DNA of 27,533 bases from a virus. The notes beneath the pieces are model-generated. The model was given only the letters and a program-made list of their open reading frames with translations, was not told the DNA's origin and made no database searches. The stretch is taken from the IMG/VR virus record IMGVR_UViG_3300044491_003507, positions 1 through 27,533 of that record; one strand, given 5' to 3'. Made by a program: the position numbers and the translations under genes. How positions within the stretch are numbered: position 1 is the first letter of the stretch; every line of letters begins with the position of its first letter. This document shows positions 5,780 through 12,725 of this stretch, piece after piece.

Positions 5780-5966
5780 TTTGCTTGGCGCCCCGCGACG
5801 TGGGCTGAGGAATAACGCTGTGCGCTTAGGCCGGGCAATATTTACCTAGGCCAGGGGGGACTTGAACTGGCCGGGGTGGGATTGTCACAGTTGGGGGATC
5901 CAACATAGCAAATACAATTCAAAGTCCAGTTTTATCGTTTATAGACACTTGATAGTACTATTAAAA
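5780..5966. other. Non-coding stretch after the tandem repeat
   Basis: No supported gene. It contains an inverted repeat GGCCAG / CTGGCC (5849-5854 and 5867-5872), a G-rich run, and a perfect 10-bp palindrome ATAGTACTAT at 5952-5961 just before the gene at 5974. With the tandem repeat it looks like a control or origin-type region. Confidence 0.5.
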
Positions 5967-5972
5967 TATAAT
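5967..5972 (+). promoter_or_regulatory. TATAAT box abutting a start codon
   Basis: Consensus TATAAT ends one base before ATG 5974. If it were an active -10 box, transcription would begin inside the gene. It may be a chance AT-rich word, or it may drive a shorter product from ATG 6013. Confidence 0.3.
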
Positions 5973-5973
5973 T

Positions 5974-6162
5974 ATGTGGGCCTTACTCTTACCCGTTGCT
6001 AAAAATGTAGTCATGAAGGCCGTTGAATCTGACCAGGTAAAGTACCTTGTGGTTGAAATCCTCAAGCGTATTGTCGCCAAAACAGACAACGACCTCGATG
6101 ATCTTGTTGTTGCTCAGTTAGAAACTGCGCTATTCCCTAAGGAGTCTGCTGAAGCTGAATAG
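5974..6162 (+). CDS. Small hypothetical phage protein (62 aa)
   Basis: MWALLLPVAKNVVMKAVESD onward: a hydrophobic N-terminal segment, then an amphipathic helix and an acidic tail (LFPKESAEAE). The layout resembles small proteins I associate with marine phages that start M(W/F)xLLxPxAK, usually hypothetical. Its last 26 bases overlap the 3' end of thyX on the other strand. No ribosome-binding site is seen; a TATAAT box sits one base before the ATG, which is odd. Confidence 0.6.
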   Translation: MWALLLPVAKNVVMKAVESDQVKYLVVEILKRIVAKTDNDLDDLVVAQLETALFPKESAEAE

Positions 6163-6799
6163 TGGGATTACCCCACATAGCCTTACAAACATTGGGTAAT
6201 TGCTCGGCGAGGATATTCTTTGCCCCTAATGCAATATCCATATGTTCTTTTTGTGTACCATTAGCCGACCGGAGATCAACATAATGAAGCCAAGAACGTA
6301 CAGTGCCAGTCATGTAAAGCCTAGAAGGCGTGGCAATTGGCAAGAAAAACCTAGCGCATTCCTTAGCGACTCCTTTATCCAACATTTTGTTATAAAGTTT
6401 CTTAGATTGTTCGATCAAGACTGAGGCCTCTTCATACAATTCCGCCTTAACTTCAAAAGACAAATCGTTTGTGGAGTTCTGTCGGTTCTTAGTGTCTTGA
6501 CGGCGAAGTTCTGGGAGTTCAATACTAGTTAGTGCGCCAACATCAGCGTAGCGTTGCGAGAACTCTTGGAAAGAAAACGAGCGATGACGAAGGATCTGGG
6601 CGGCAATACCACGGTTGGTATTGATCTCTAAGCACATGCTAGCCATCTCAAATGGGCTCCAGTGGCGATGTTTGATGAGATAACGGATTAACTTATCTGC
6701 AGTATCGTAGTTACCTTGGTTTGATGGGTTGGACACACGCGCCATGTCCGAGATAAGATGCTCTGCATCTGGTGTAACCCATACAAGTTTCACAGACAT
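6137..6799 (-). CDS. thyX: FAD-dependent thymidylate synthase ThyX
   Basis: Makes dTMP from dUMP using methylene-tetrahydrofolate, NADPH and FAD, independently of ThyA. The family signature RHRxxSxxExSxRY is complete at residues 71-84 (RHRSFSFQEFSQRY). It is preceded by the usual HWSPFE stretch (46-51) and followed by an RSWLHYVDLR segment corresponding to the conserved C-terminal substrate-binding helix. The 220-residue length is normal for the family. ThyX is common in cyanophages and would supply thymidine for phage DNA synthesis. The ATG at 6799 has no Shine-Dalgarno sequence; a hairpin followed by TTTT lies directly before it. The 3' end overlaps the plus-strand gene at 5974-6162 by 26 bases. 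Confidence 0.95.
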   Translation of the reverse strand: MSVKLVWVTPDAEHLISDMARVSNPSNQGNYDTADKLIRYLIKHRHWSPFEMASMCLEINTNRGIAAQILRHRSFSFQEFSQRYADVGALTSIELPELRRQDTKNRQNSTNDLSFEVKAELYEEASVLIEQSKKLYNKMLDKGVAKECARFFLPIATPSRLYMTGTVRSWLHYVDLRSANGTQKEHMDIALGAKNILAEQLPNVCKAMWGNPTIQLQQTP

Positions 6800-6803
6800 A
6801 AAA

Positions 6804-6825
6804 AGAGGGCAGTTGATTACCCTCT
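6804..6825 (-). terminator. Hairpin with T tract just before thyX
   Basis: Minus strand: AGAGGG (6825-6820), a 10-base loop, CCCTCT, then TTTT and the thyX ATG. It has the form of an intrinsic terminator, but sits in the thyX leader and overlaps the expected transcription start of the promoter at 6827-6856. It would therefore act mainly on read-through from upstream. Confidence 0.5.
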
Positions 6826-6826
6826 A

Positions 6827-6856
6827 ATTATATCATAGATCAGACGTTCCAGTCAA
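6827..6856 (-). promoter_or_regulatory. thyX promoter, sigma70-like
   Basis: Minus strand: TTGACT (6851-6856), an 18-base spacer, TATAAT (6827-6832). The -35 hexamer lies within the last codons of the upstream gene (6840-7046). Confidence 0.65.
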
Positions 6857-7046
6857 TAGATCTTGTGGCGATCTTATAATTTGAGTCGTAGGTGAGAGTT
6901 TCTGTGGCAGCGATAGGCCCTGTTGCTCCACCCCTCTTATACACAATTGTTGTAGGTCCATGGTTATTCGTCATTCCCGTATGCTCCTCGTAGTCATGCT
7001 CTGGTACTAAGAAGTTTTCGGTTCTGTGCTGATAGGGATGCGCCAT
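6840..7046 (-). CDS. Hypothetical small phage protein (68 aa)
   Basis: Unrecognised 68-residue protein, MAHPYQHRTENFLVPEHDYE onward, polar, rich in Thr, His and Asn, with a likely beta-hairpin (TTIVYKRGG, TETLTYDSN). It starts at ATG 7046 without an evident ribosome-binding site, preceded by AT-rich sequence with TATATT-like words. Its last codons carry the -35 box of the thyX promoter. Confidence 0.55.
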   Translation of the reverse strand: MAHPYQHRTENFLVPEHDYEEHTGMTNNHGPTTIVYKRGGATGPIAATETLTYDSNYKIATRSIDWNV

Positions 7047-7077
7047 GGCTAGTGAATAATATATTTAACTTTAAACT

Positions 7078-8223
7078 CTACTTTTCGATCCTAACCACAT
7101 CGCCATATTTGATATTTTCTTCTTTAACTCCTCCGGGTGAGATACACCAGAGTAGCGGAGTCTCCGGTTCTTCCCAAGTCATCGGAGCGAATCCATCTGT
7201 GTAGATAATTCCCACCGTGTTTGTATAAGAGTTCTCTGACGAGATTTTATTTAGTTCTTTCATGATGGGAACAAAACTTGTACCTCCTAAGCCAACAGGT
7301 TTTGGCACACCATCTAAATCTTCAATGTTACCCTGAGGGTACAGTTCAGTATCGAAGTAATACAAATACCCCGTAGTTCCTTTTGTTGAGTTAATGGCAA
7401 AAAATAACTCGGAGAGGAAGTTTTGTAAAAGCTCCTCGTCTACAGATCCTGAGGTATCTACAAATGCTGCTACATGAACCTTATTACCTCCCACGTCATC
7501 TATGTACATACCATCATGGATAAACCTACGATCATACCCTTCAAAGTCTGCTCGGGATGCCGTAACGTACTTATATAGAGCGTCTTTCCAGTTAATACTA
7601 GGATCAAGTAGTTCTTTGAAAACTCTGGCCATACCGGATCCTTTTACCCCAGCCTGCCTCATTTTAGCCACAGTTTTGGCTTTATTGATAATATCTTCCC
7701 ACTTAGATTTATTGCTTACTTTACTCTCCTTATCGCTAGTACTCCCACCCTTCTTTTTTAAGCATTCATTTACCGCTCCGTCACCATACTTCTCAGAGAT
7801 GTGGTTTTTGTTTTCTTTCTGCTTCTCTTTAATAATAGAGTATATTTCTCTTACGCTTAAATGTTTTAAGTCATCGTCATATATAGCTTCTTCTGGCAAA
7901 GAAATTTTATTATCTTTGATAATTCCATTAACGACTATATCAGCCGCAATATTTGCTAGCATTAAATCGGTTAGATCTTTTGTTCTGTCGATGTGGCAAA
8001 GAGCCATATGAAGAGTCTCATGTAGAAGTACTCCGTTGAAGTTATCTTCTGTTTGCGAGCACATCCACTCCTCGTTAATGAGTAGAGTAGAGCCATCAGT
8101 GGCAGCTGTTTCAATAGAGTCTGTAATCTCATATTCCGTGTGAAGTAAAATCGTACCAAAAAACGGAGACTTTTTAAGTAACTTAACCCTAGATTTGATA
8201 AACTTTTCTTCAAACTTACTCAC
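7078..8223 (-). CDS. VWA-domain putative metallopeptidase (DUF2201-like)
   Basis: Two-part protein of 381 residues. The N-terminal half holds a zinc-protease-type motif HETLHMALCH (68-77; HExxH plus a third His). The C-terminal half is a von Willebrand A fold with the metal-binding DxSxS motif VDTSGSVDEE (D256, S258, S260), a GGTSF loop (313-317) and TDG (342-344). This matches proteins annotated as DUF2201 with a VWA-like C-terminus, which pair with MoxR ATPases. The start is GTG 8223, overlapping the MoxR stop as GTGA, with AGGAG eight bases upstream. Tight coupling to MoxR supports a joint chaperone or protease complex; the substrate is unknown. Confidence 0.85.
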   Translation of the reverse strand: MSKFEEKFIKSRVKLLKKSPFFGTILLHTEYEITDSIETAATDGSTLLINEEWMCSQTEDNFNGVLLHETLHMALCHIDRTKDLTDLMLANIAADIVVNGIIKDNKISLPEEAIYDDDLKHLSVREIYSIIKEKQKENKNHISEKYGDGAVNECLKKKGGSTSDKESKVSNKSKWEDIINKAKTVAKMRQAGVKGSGMARVFKELLDPSINWKDALYKYVTASRADFEGYDRRFIHDGMYIDDVGGNKVHVAAFVDTSGSVDEELLQNFLSELFFAINSTKGTTGYLYYFDTELYPQGNIEDLDGVPKPVGLGGTSFVPIMKELNKISSENSYTNTVGIIYTDGFAPMTWEEPETPLLWCISPGGVKEENIKYGDVVRIEK

Positions 8224-9215
8224 TTAAGTAACTCCTGGTACTTGGCCATAAATGTTTTTGCTTCTTGATCTTTTGCAACTAACTTAACAAAAGCCCCTTG
8301 AAGGTTTTTCACCTTAAGAGCAATCATTGCGTCACTCATGTATAACCCGATATAATCTTCCGTGGTTCCTTTCATTAACCATTTAAGCCCGCGATAAACA
8401 TTATCGGCGCTTTTAGCGCGGTTAATAAGAGCACCGCACACCGCGTACATCAATGATGGTTCATGAGGCACAGGTACGTCTCCACCTTTAAAAATAAGGT
8501 CTACGTCCGGCAGCTCTGTATAAATAGTTTGGTAGGCATAAAACTCAGAAGCAGCACCTAAGCCAACAGCAGATTCGATGCTAAGATCTACGCTGAGAAG
8601 AGTATCAGCAAACTCCCATGACCTTGGTGAAGGCCAGGCTGGCTGATTCTTCTCAAAGTTATACAGAAGTTGAGGCCTAAAATTCAAGAATGCCAAGATC
8701 TTCTCATCTATCTCTTGAGCAATAGCATATTCTTTCCAAGAGTCAAGGCTAGTGTCGATATGAAAGTGGATGAATCGATTTGCTACAGGAGCCGGCATCT
8801 GAGAGATTGCTGCTCGGTCTTCTGTACGATTACCCGCCGCGATAATAAACCAACCCTCGGGTACTTTATAATCGCCTACTTGGCGATCTAGGATGAGTTG
8901 TTGAGCGATACCCATGACACTCGGTGAGGCCATGTTCAGTTCGTCAAGGAACAGTATACCCTCACCATCGCTGGGTAAGAAGGACGGTGGGGCAAAATAT
9001 GCCTTACCGTCTTTAGTATATGGCAGCCCTCGGATATCTGTAGGAGCTAGCTGAGAGATTCTCAGATCAATGAGCTTAAGGTCTTGCTCTTTAGCAACTT
9101 GTTTTACTGCGGAAGACTTACCTATACCGGGAGCACCCCAGATAAAAACAGAATGCTTGACCTGGTTCTCGATCAGAGTACTGAGAGATTTAGTAAGACT
9201 ACTGATCGTGCTCAT
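8220..9215 (-). CDS. MoxR-family AAA+ ATPase
   Basis: Single AAA+ domain of 331 residues. Walker A GAPGIGKS (27-34), Walker B LFLDEL (88-93), sensor-1 region AAGNR (126-130) and an ANRF arginine-finger region (145-148) are all present. MoxR proteins work with VWA-domain partners to remodel or mature protein complexes, and the VWA gene follows with a four-base overlap. GGGAG precedes ATG 9215. A promoter (TTTACA, 17 bases, TAGAAT) lies upstream. MoxR genes have been noted in cyanophages; the target here is not known. Confidence 0.9.
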   Translation of the reverse strand: MSTISSLTKSLSTLIENQVKHSVFIWGAPGIGKSSAVKQVAKEQDLKLIDLRISQLAPTDIRGLPYTKDGKAYFAPPSFLPSDGEGILFLDELNMASPSVMGIAQQLILDRQVGDYKVPEGWFIIAAGNRTEDRAAISQMPAPVANRFIHFHIDTSLDSWKEYAIAQEIDEKILAFLNFRPQLLYNFEKNQPAWPSPRSWEFADTLLSVDLSIESAVGLGAASEFYAYQTIYTELPDVDLIFKGGDVPVPHEPSLMYAVCGALINRAKSADNVYRGLKWLMKGTTEDYIGLYMSDAMIALKVKNLQGAFVKLVAKDQEAKTFMAKYQELLK

Positions 9216-9241
9216 GAAAAATGCTCCCTATGAATAGAAAT

Positions 9242-9270
9242 ATTCTATCATAAGAAGCAGGGCTTGTAAA
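9242..9270 (-). promoter_or_regulatory. Promoter for MoxR-VWA pair
   Basis: Minus strand: TTTACA (9265-9270), a 17-base spacer, TAGAAT (9242-9247), in the 61-base gap between hsp20 and MoxR. The AGCCCTG box word also occurs in the spacer, but not at the standard 20-base distance from this -10. Confidence 0.55.
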
Positions 9271-9276
9271 TAACTT

Positions 9277-9711
9277 TTAATTAATTTTAATCTCTTTTGG
9301 TTTTTGCTCTTCTGGGATTACTCGTTTGAGTCGGATGGATAAGATGCCACTCTGTAATTTGGCTTCTTCTACGTATACGTTATCTTCAAGGTATAGCACC
9401 TTTCTAAAGGATCTTTTTGCTACGCCTTGGTGTTGGTAGATATAATCGTCTTTATCACTAATCGCCCCTTCGACGGTTAGTTCTTGACCTTCTATTTTAA
9501 TCTTGAGGTCTTTTTCTAAATATCCCGCTACCGCAAAGTCAACGTAGTACTCTTCTGAGTCTTCGGATTTTTTATAAACGTTGTATTTTGGAAACGAGGG
9601 CGCTGATGCGCTGTTAATTTTATCTAGTGTGGTGAAATGCTGATCAAACCCAACGGTGTGCGGTCTGTAGGGCGTAAAAAACTCAGCAAAATGAGCGTGT
9701 ATTGGTACCAT
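9277..9711 (-). CDS. hsp20: Small heat-shock protein (Hsp20/IbpA type)
   Basis: ATP-independent holdase. The alpha-crystallin domain is clear: YNVYKKSEDSEEYYVDFAVA, then GYLEKDLKIKIEGQELTVEG, and the closing strand LQSGILSIRLKRVIPEEQKP. The N-terminal PYRPHTVGFDQHF segment matches the phenylalanine-rich start of IbpA-like proteins. ATG 9711 is chosen over a GTG at 9795 because AAGGTGG lies eight bases before it and the resulting 144-residue length is normal. Hsp20 genes are widespread in cyanophages and may aid head or tail assembly or protect host proteins. It lies just upstream of the MoxR-VWA pair. Confidence 0.9.
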   Translation of the reverse strand: MVPIHAHFAEFFTPYRPHTVGFDQHFTTLDKINSASAPSFPKYNVYKKSEDSEEYYVDFAVAGYLEKDLKIKIEGQELTVEGAISDKDDYIYQHQGVAKRSFRKVLYLEDNVYVEEAKLQSGILSIRLKRVIPEEQKPKEIKIN

Positions 9712-9842
9712 GTTAATATCCACCTTAAAAAAGCGTGGGATAGAGTTATCATTGTGTAGAATCTCTGGGATCTCTACTAAATATAATTTAAACACATCTC
9801 GATTAAAGATAAGATGGATAGTGCACTACATATCCATGTATC

Positions 9843-10334
9843 ATGAAAAAGCAGATAATTCTTAGTTTTGCAATGTTGGGATTAGCTAGCCCTGCCTTTG
9901 CGGATATTACACATAAAATGAGTTCTTCAATTCAGCTAACTGTAGACGGAGCAGGCTCTGTCGCAAATAGAATTGGCTCTACATACTCTATCACTGGAAA
10001 CAATATCACCCTAGACACTGCCGGTGGTTTAGGTTCATTAACTCCTGGATCAGGAGTTGGTTACACAGCAGCAGATTACAGCATAACAACGGCAGGCGAC
10101 GCTTTCTCTCTATCAGAAACTTTTATAGAGGGAGATGCAACACCTACAGCAACTTCTGTTTCAACGGGGATTGTTAGTTCGTTACCCATGTTAGGTAGCA
10201 CAACTACAACATCCGGCGGAGTTGCAGGATCTCTTGCAGGAACATTGGCCACTGACGGCGCAATGACTTTAACTGCTGGAGGAGCTGGGACATCAGCAAT
10301 TGGACAGTTTATCACAGAACTTACAATCGACTGA
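9843..10334 (+). CDS. Exported cyanophage-type protein 1 (163 aa)
   Basis: A Sec signal peptide (MKKQIILSFAMLGLASPAFA, cleavage after residue 20) leads into ADITHKMSSSIQLTVDGAGS, then a Gly/Thr/Ser-rich body with little charge. The ADITHK...SIQLTVD start belongs to a family I associate with marine cyanophages, of unknown function. The mature region is low-complexity and probably beta-rich. It shares a YSITGNNI segment with YTITGTNI of the next gene, suggesting old duplication. It is first in a plus-strand trio of exported proteins between divergent minus-strand blocks. No clear Shine-Dalgarno sequence. Confidence 0.8.
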   Translation: MKKQIILSFAMLGLASPAFADITHKMSSSIQLTVDGAGSVANRIGSTYSITGNNITLDTAGGLGSLTPGSGVGYTAADYSITTAGDAFSLSETFIEGDATPTATSVSTGIVSSLPMLGSTTTTSGGVAGSLAGTLATDGAMTLTAGGAGTSAIGQFITELTID

Positions 10335-10336
10335 TC

Positions 10337-10789
10337 ATGAGTAAAATGCACGAGGCTATAGGATTAGGACTGGTTCTAGGAGCCATTCATAGTCTTATGT
10401 CTCCGGCCAATGCGGTACCCGTTGTTCCTAATTTCTCTCAAGGTAGTATGACAAGCCACACAGAAACTACCTCTAAAATAACAGAGACAATTAACTCTAT
10501 TGATTATAATACCGGCTACACTTATACAATAACCGGTACTAATATAGAAAACTCTGGCGGGAGTATGGCTCCTCCTGCTGATAAAATCACTGGCAACGCA
10601 AACGGAATCTCAGCAACATGGACGGGACTAAATCTTTCTCAAAAGCCAAATTGGCAGCAAAAAAACCCAGGACAAGCTTTTCAATTCACAGAATCTTACC
10701 TTGGTCCAGGATTACAAAATCAGACGATAATCCAAAGAACAACAGAAATACAAAGCATAACCGATACCACAAGTATATTTACCCAATAA
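10337..10789 (+). CDS. Exported cyanophage-type protein 2 (150 aa)
   Basis: A hydrophobic segment IGLGLVLGAIHSLMSPANA ends in AxA near residue 26, typical of a signal peptide. The mature part is Thr/Ser/Asn-rich with a YTITGTNI segment like the preceding protein and an AFQFTESYLGPG stretch that parallels AFSLSETFIEGD in protein 1. The two are therefore probably distant paralogs. It starts two bases after the previous stop and ends at TAA 10787-10789, which overlaps the apparent start of the third protein. Function unknown; a periplasmic or virion-surface role is inference. Confidence 0.75.
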   Translation: MSKMHEAIGLGLVLGAIHSLMSPANAVPVVPNFSQGSMTSHTETTSKITETINSIDYNTGYTYTITGTNIENSGGSMAPPADKITGNANGISATWTGLNLSQKPNWQQKNPGQAFQFTESYLGPGLQNQTIIQRTTEIQSITDTTSIFTQ

Positions 10790-11496
10790 AAACGTCATGT
10801 CTACTTGCTCTAAGTGTAATTGTAATTGTCCCTGCAAATGCAGAGACTGTGGGAGGTGTGAGTGCAACCGCGGCTCCAGTAGCTAACAGTTCAGGTTCAG
10901 TTACTAATCAGGCAATTCAAGTTTTACAAGGCCCGTACATTACAAATGCCTATGGCGGAGGTATTCAATGCCAAGGGCCTACAATGAACTTTACTCCTTA
11001 TGTAACTGGGGCAGTTGCTACACAGTCACCATTCCAGGACTATTACAACGACCCGGTGTATGATGTCACTGATAACTTCGGAGCCTTTGATGAAGATGGC
11101 CAGCCAATTGGCGATGGGGTTCTAGATAACCCAGGTAGTGTATTATTTACAAAGAAAACGAGAACAGGTCAGAAAGATAATTATAACCTCGGAGTAGGGT
11201 TCTCTGTTACTTGGTCAAAGCCAATGGACGCAAAGCTTCAAGACCTATGTAAAGACGCAGCCCGGACTCAAGTGGAGCTTCAGCAACAGATAATTTCCAG
11301 TAAAAGACTAGAGTTTGAGCTGGCAAGGTTGAGGAATTGTGGCAACTTAGCTAAAGATGGTATACAATTTCATCCTAGATCTCCGTACTATAAGATTTGT
11401 GCGGATGTTTTAATCAATAATCCCCCGGGTCACGAGCACCCTCATCGCCACGCTATATCTACAAACGCTAAAGACTTAGGCGGGGCAATAGAATAG
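10786..11496 (+). CDS. Exported cyanophage-type protein 3, apparent ATA start
   Basis: From codon 10786 the frame reads [M]KTSCLLALSVIVIVPANA-ET, a textbook signal peptide with cleavage after residue 19. The start codon in the sequence is ATA, overlapping the previous stop as ATAA. An A in place of G (ATGA) would give the usual phage start/stop overlap. The ATG at 10618 in the same frame would add 56 residues that lie wholly inside the neighbouring gene and look like shadow translation. The mature part is 217 residues: a Gly/Thr-rich half, then a helical stretch (ARTQVELQQQIISSKRLEFE) and a Cys/His-rich end. It ends exactly where the minus-strand gene at 11497 ends. Confidence 0.65.
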   Translation: MKTSCLLALSVIVIVPANAETVGGVSATAAPVANSSGSVTNQAIQVLQGPYITNAYGGGIQCQGPTMNFTPYVTGAVATQSPFQDYYNDPVYDVTDNFGAFDEDGQPIGDGVLDNPGSVLFTKKTRTGQKDNYNLGVGFSVTWSKPMDAKLQDLCKDAARTQVELQQQIISSKRLEFELARLRNCGNLAKDGIQFHPRSPYYKICADVLINNPPGHEHPHRHAISTNAKDLGGAIE

Positions 11497-12300
11497 TTAT
11501 TTGGGCTTTAATGTCTGCCTAAGGGCCATTATAGCTCTGTTGCGATCTCTTTGCTCGTTCCTCCTTTCATTTGTAGACTGAACTATTGTCTCTTTACCTC
11601 TTATCTTTGCGATTTTTTTAACAACTTTTTTAGTTGTTGGTTTTACAACCTTTAGTAGCAGGTCGGCAAAAGGCTTCGCCATTAGAGCAGAAGTTGTTGC
11701 TACAATCGCGATAGTAGCTGTTGTTGTTATTGTAGATGCTTCAGGAATAGAAGTTATTATCTGAGTTGGTATAGATAGCTGTTCTGTTACTTGCTTACAA
11801 TAGATGTCGTCTATTAGCTTATAACCTAAGACTTTCTCAGTACCACCTTTCACTAAAGAGCCTACAGGTTGCTCCTCTCTTTGCCTAATGGAAGGGCATT
11901 CTAAAGTCTCTTTTTCTTCCACAGGCGGAACAACAGCGGCTTTAGGCTCTGCTTTAGGAGGAGTGATTTGCTTTGACGGCTCGGGTTTTTTGGGCTGAGT
12001 TCTTGTATCAATCTTTGCTTTAGGAGTAAACAAAAGGCGCTCAGGTTCGTAAGTTAAAGGGTTAAAACTAGGCGTAAGAGCATCACAAAAAGTCAAGTTA
12101 CCCTTAGGGTCATCTTTTATTAACTGCTTATTGTTACTGTTTCTTGCTTCTACACAGCCGGGTATATTTACAATAGGCAATCCTATACGAGTTGTAAGCG
12201 GCCTAGAAAACAAATCAACGACCGGAGGAACTCCTTCCCACGGCCGTATTTCTGCTAAGCGAATCTCTCTTACGCCTATGTCTATTTGCCTAATTGGCAT
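11497..12300 (-). CDS. Proline-rich phage protein with one membrane segment (267 aa)
   Basis: Unrecognised as a named family. The N-terminal 90 residues look globular (REIRLAEIRPWEGVPPVVDL and a Cys-containing stretch). A Pro/Lys/Glu-rich linker follows (TQPKKPEPSKQITPPKAEPK). Residues about 187-215 are hydrophobic (ITTTATIAIVATTSALMAK), and the tail is strongly basic (KPTTKKVVKKIAKIRGKE and later RRNEQRDRNR). This suits a membrane-anchored or virion protein spanning the envelope. Start and stop are tight: the ATG shares one base with the upstream stop, and its stop abuts that of the convergent plus-strand gene. Confidence 0.65.
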   Translation of the reverse strand: MPIRQIDIGVREIRLAEIRPWEGVPPVVDLFSRPLTTRIGLPIVNIPGCVEARNSNNKQLIKDDPKGNLTFCDALTPSFNPLTYEPERLLFTPKAKIDTRTQPKKPEPSKQITPPKAEPKAAVVPPVEEKETLECPSIRQREEQPVGSLVKGGTEKVLGYKLIDDIYCKQVTEQLSIPTQIITSIPEASTITTTATIAIVATTSALMAKPFADLLLKVVKPTTKKVVKKIAKIRGKETIVQSTNERRNEQRDRNRAIMALRQTLKPK

Positions 12301-12677
12301 CAGTCTTCTTCTTCTTCAAAGCCAGGAGGATAGTTCTCTGCCTCAAATCTTACGCCTATAATCTCATCTGAACCATCGATCTCTTCTACTTCAGGATGAC
12401 CAGGGCTTTTTGCCATTAGGTCCTTTACTTTTTCTGAGATTGGGGGAACTGCGGTATCTCTGCGGCCGTTAAGAGCAGCGGCTGCCATCATCCCTGCAAA
12501 AGGAGACGTAGGAGAAGTCAGCTTATCCATTAGCATTGTTTTTTCTCTTAGCTCAAAGTCCATTGCTTCTTTCTTTTTTTGCCATTTTTCGATATTTATA
12601 CCTATGAGAGAGACAAAAGCTACGAGCCCAAGTCCCCATGTGCTAAATGCAAAGATGTAAACAAAGATTGTTGCCAT
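12300..12677 (-). CDS. Small membrane-anchored phage protein (125 aa)
   Basis: One N-terminal membrane segment (IFVYIFAFSTWGLGLVAFVS, residues 4-25), a short basic and helical part (KWQKKKEAMDFELREKTML), and an acidic C-terminus (YPPGFEEEED). The topology suggests a bitopic inner-membrane protein with a cytoplasmic tail. Strong expression signals: TATAAT at 12701-12706 and AGGAG seven bases before ATG 12677. It overlaps the next gene by one base (TGATG), so the two are coupled. No family recognised. Confidence 0.7.
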   Translation of the reverse strand: MATIFVYIFAFSTWGLGLVAFVSLIGINIEKWQKKKEAMDFELREKTMLMDKLTSPTSPFAGMMAAAALNGRRDTAVPPISEKVKDLMAKSPGHPEVEEIDGSDEIIGVRFEAENYPPGFEEEED

Positions 12678-12700
12678 GGGATTACTCCTATATTAGGTCT

Positions 12701-12706
12701 ATTATA
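12701..12706 (-). promoter_or_regulatory. -10 box for the 12677 gene
   Basis: TATAAT on the minus strand, 24 bases before the start codon, with AGGAG in between. The sequence further upstream (ACCACTCTTT) is also found upstream of the primase gene. No good -35 box. Confidence 0.5.
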
Positions 12707-12725
12707 CAGTGAAAGAGTGGTAATA

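Noticed and set aside
5780-5966. Possible tRNA or small RNA gene in the non-coding stretch
   Set aside because: No cloverleaf pairing, T-loop GTTCRA or CCA-proximal pattern could be found by eye.
6804-6825. Riboswitch controlling thyX
   Set aside because: Only a simple 6-bp hairpin; no aptamer-sized leader exists between promoter and start codon.
7502-8011. Plus-strand open frame of 169 codons inside the VWA-metallopeptidase gene
   Set aside because: It lies opposite a gene with clear HExxH and DxSxS motifs; the translation is Leu/Ser-rich shadow sequence without a promoter or ribosome-binding site.
8940-8990. VPEGW in MoxR (residues 118-122) as a fourth PEGW-tag gene
   Set aside because: It is part of the normal MoxR strand before the sensor-1 AAGN motif, so the match is coincidental.
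10618-10785. ATG-initiated N-terminal extension of the third exported protein
   Set aside because: It lies wholly within the preceding gene, reads as basic shadow sequence and would bury the signal peptide.
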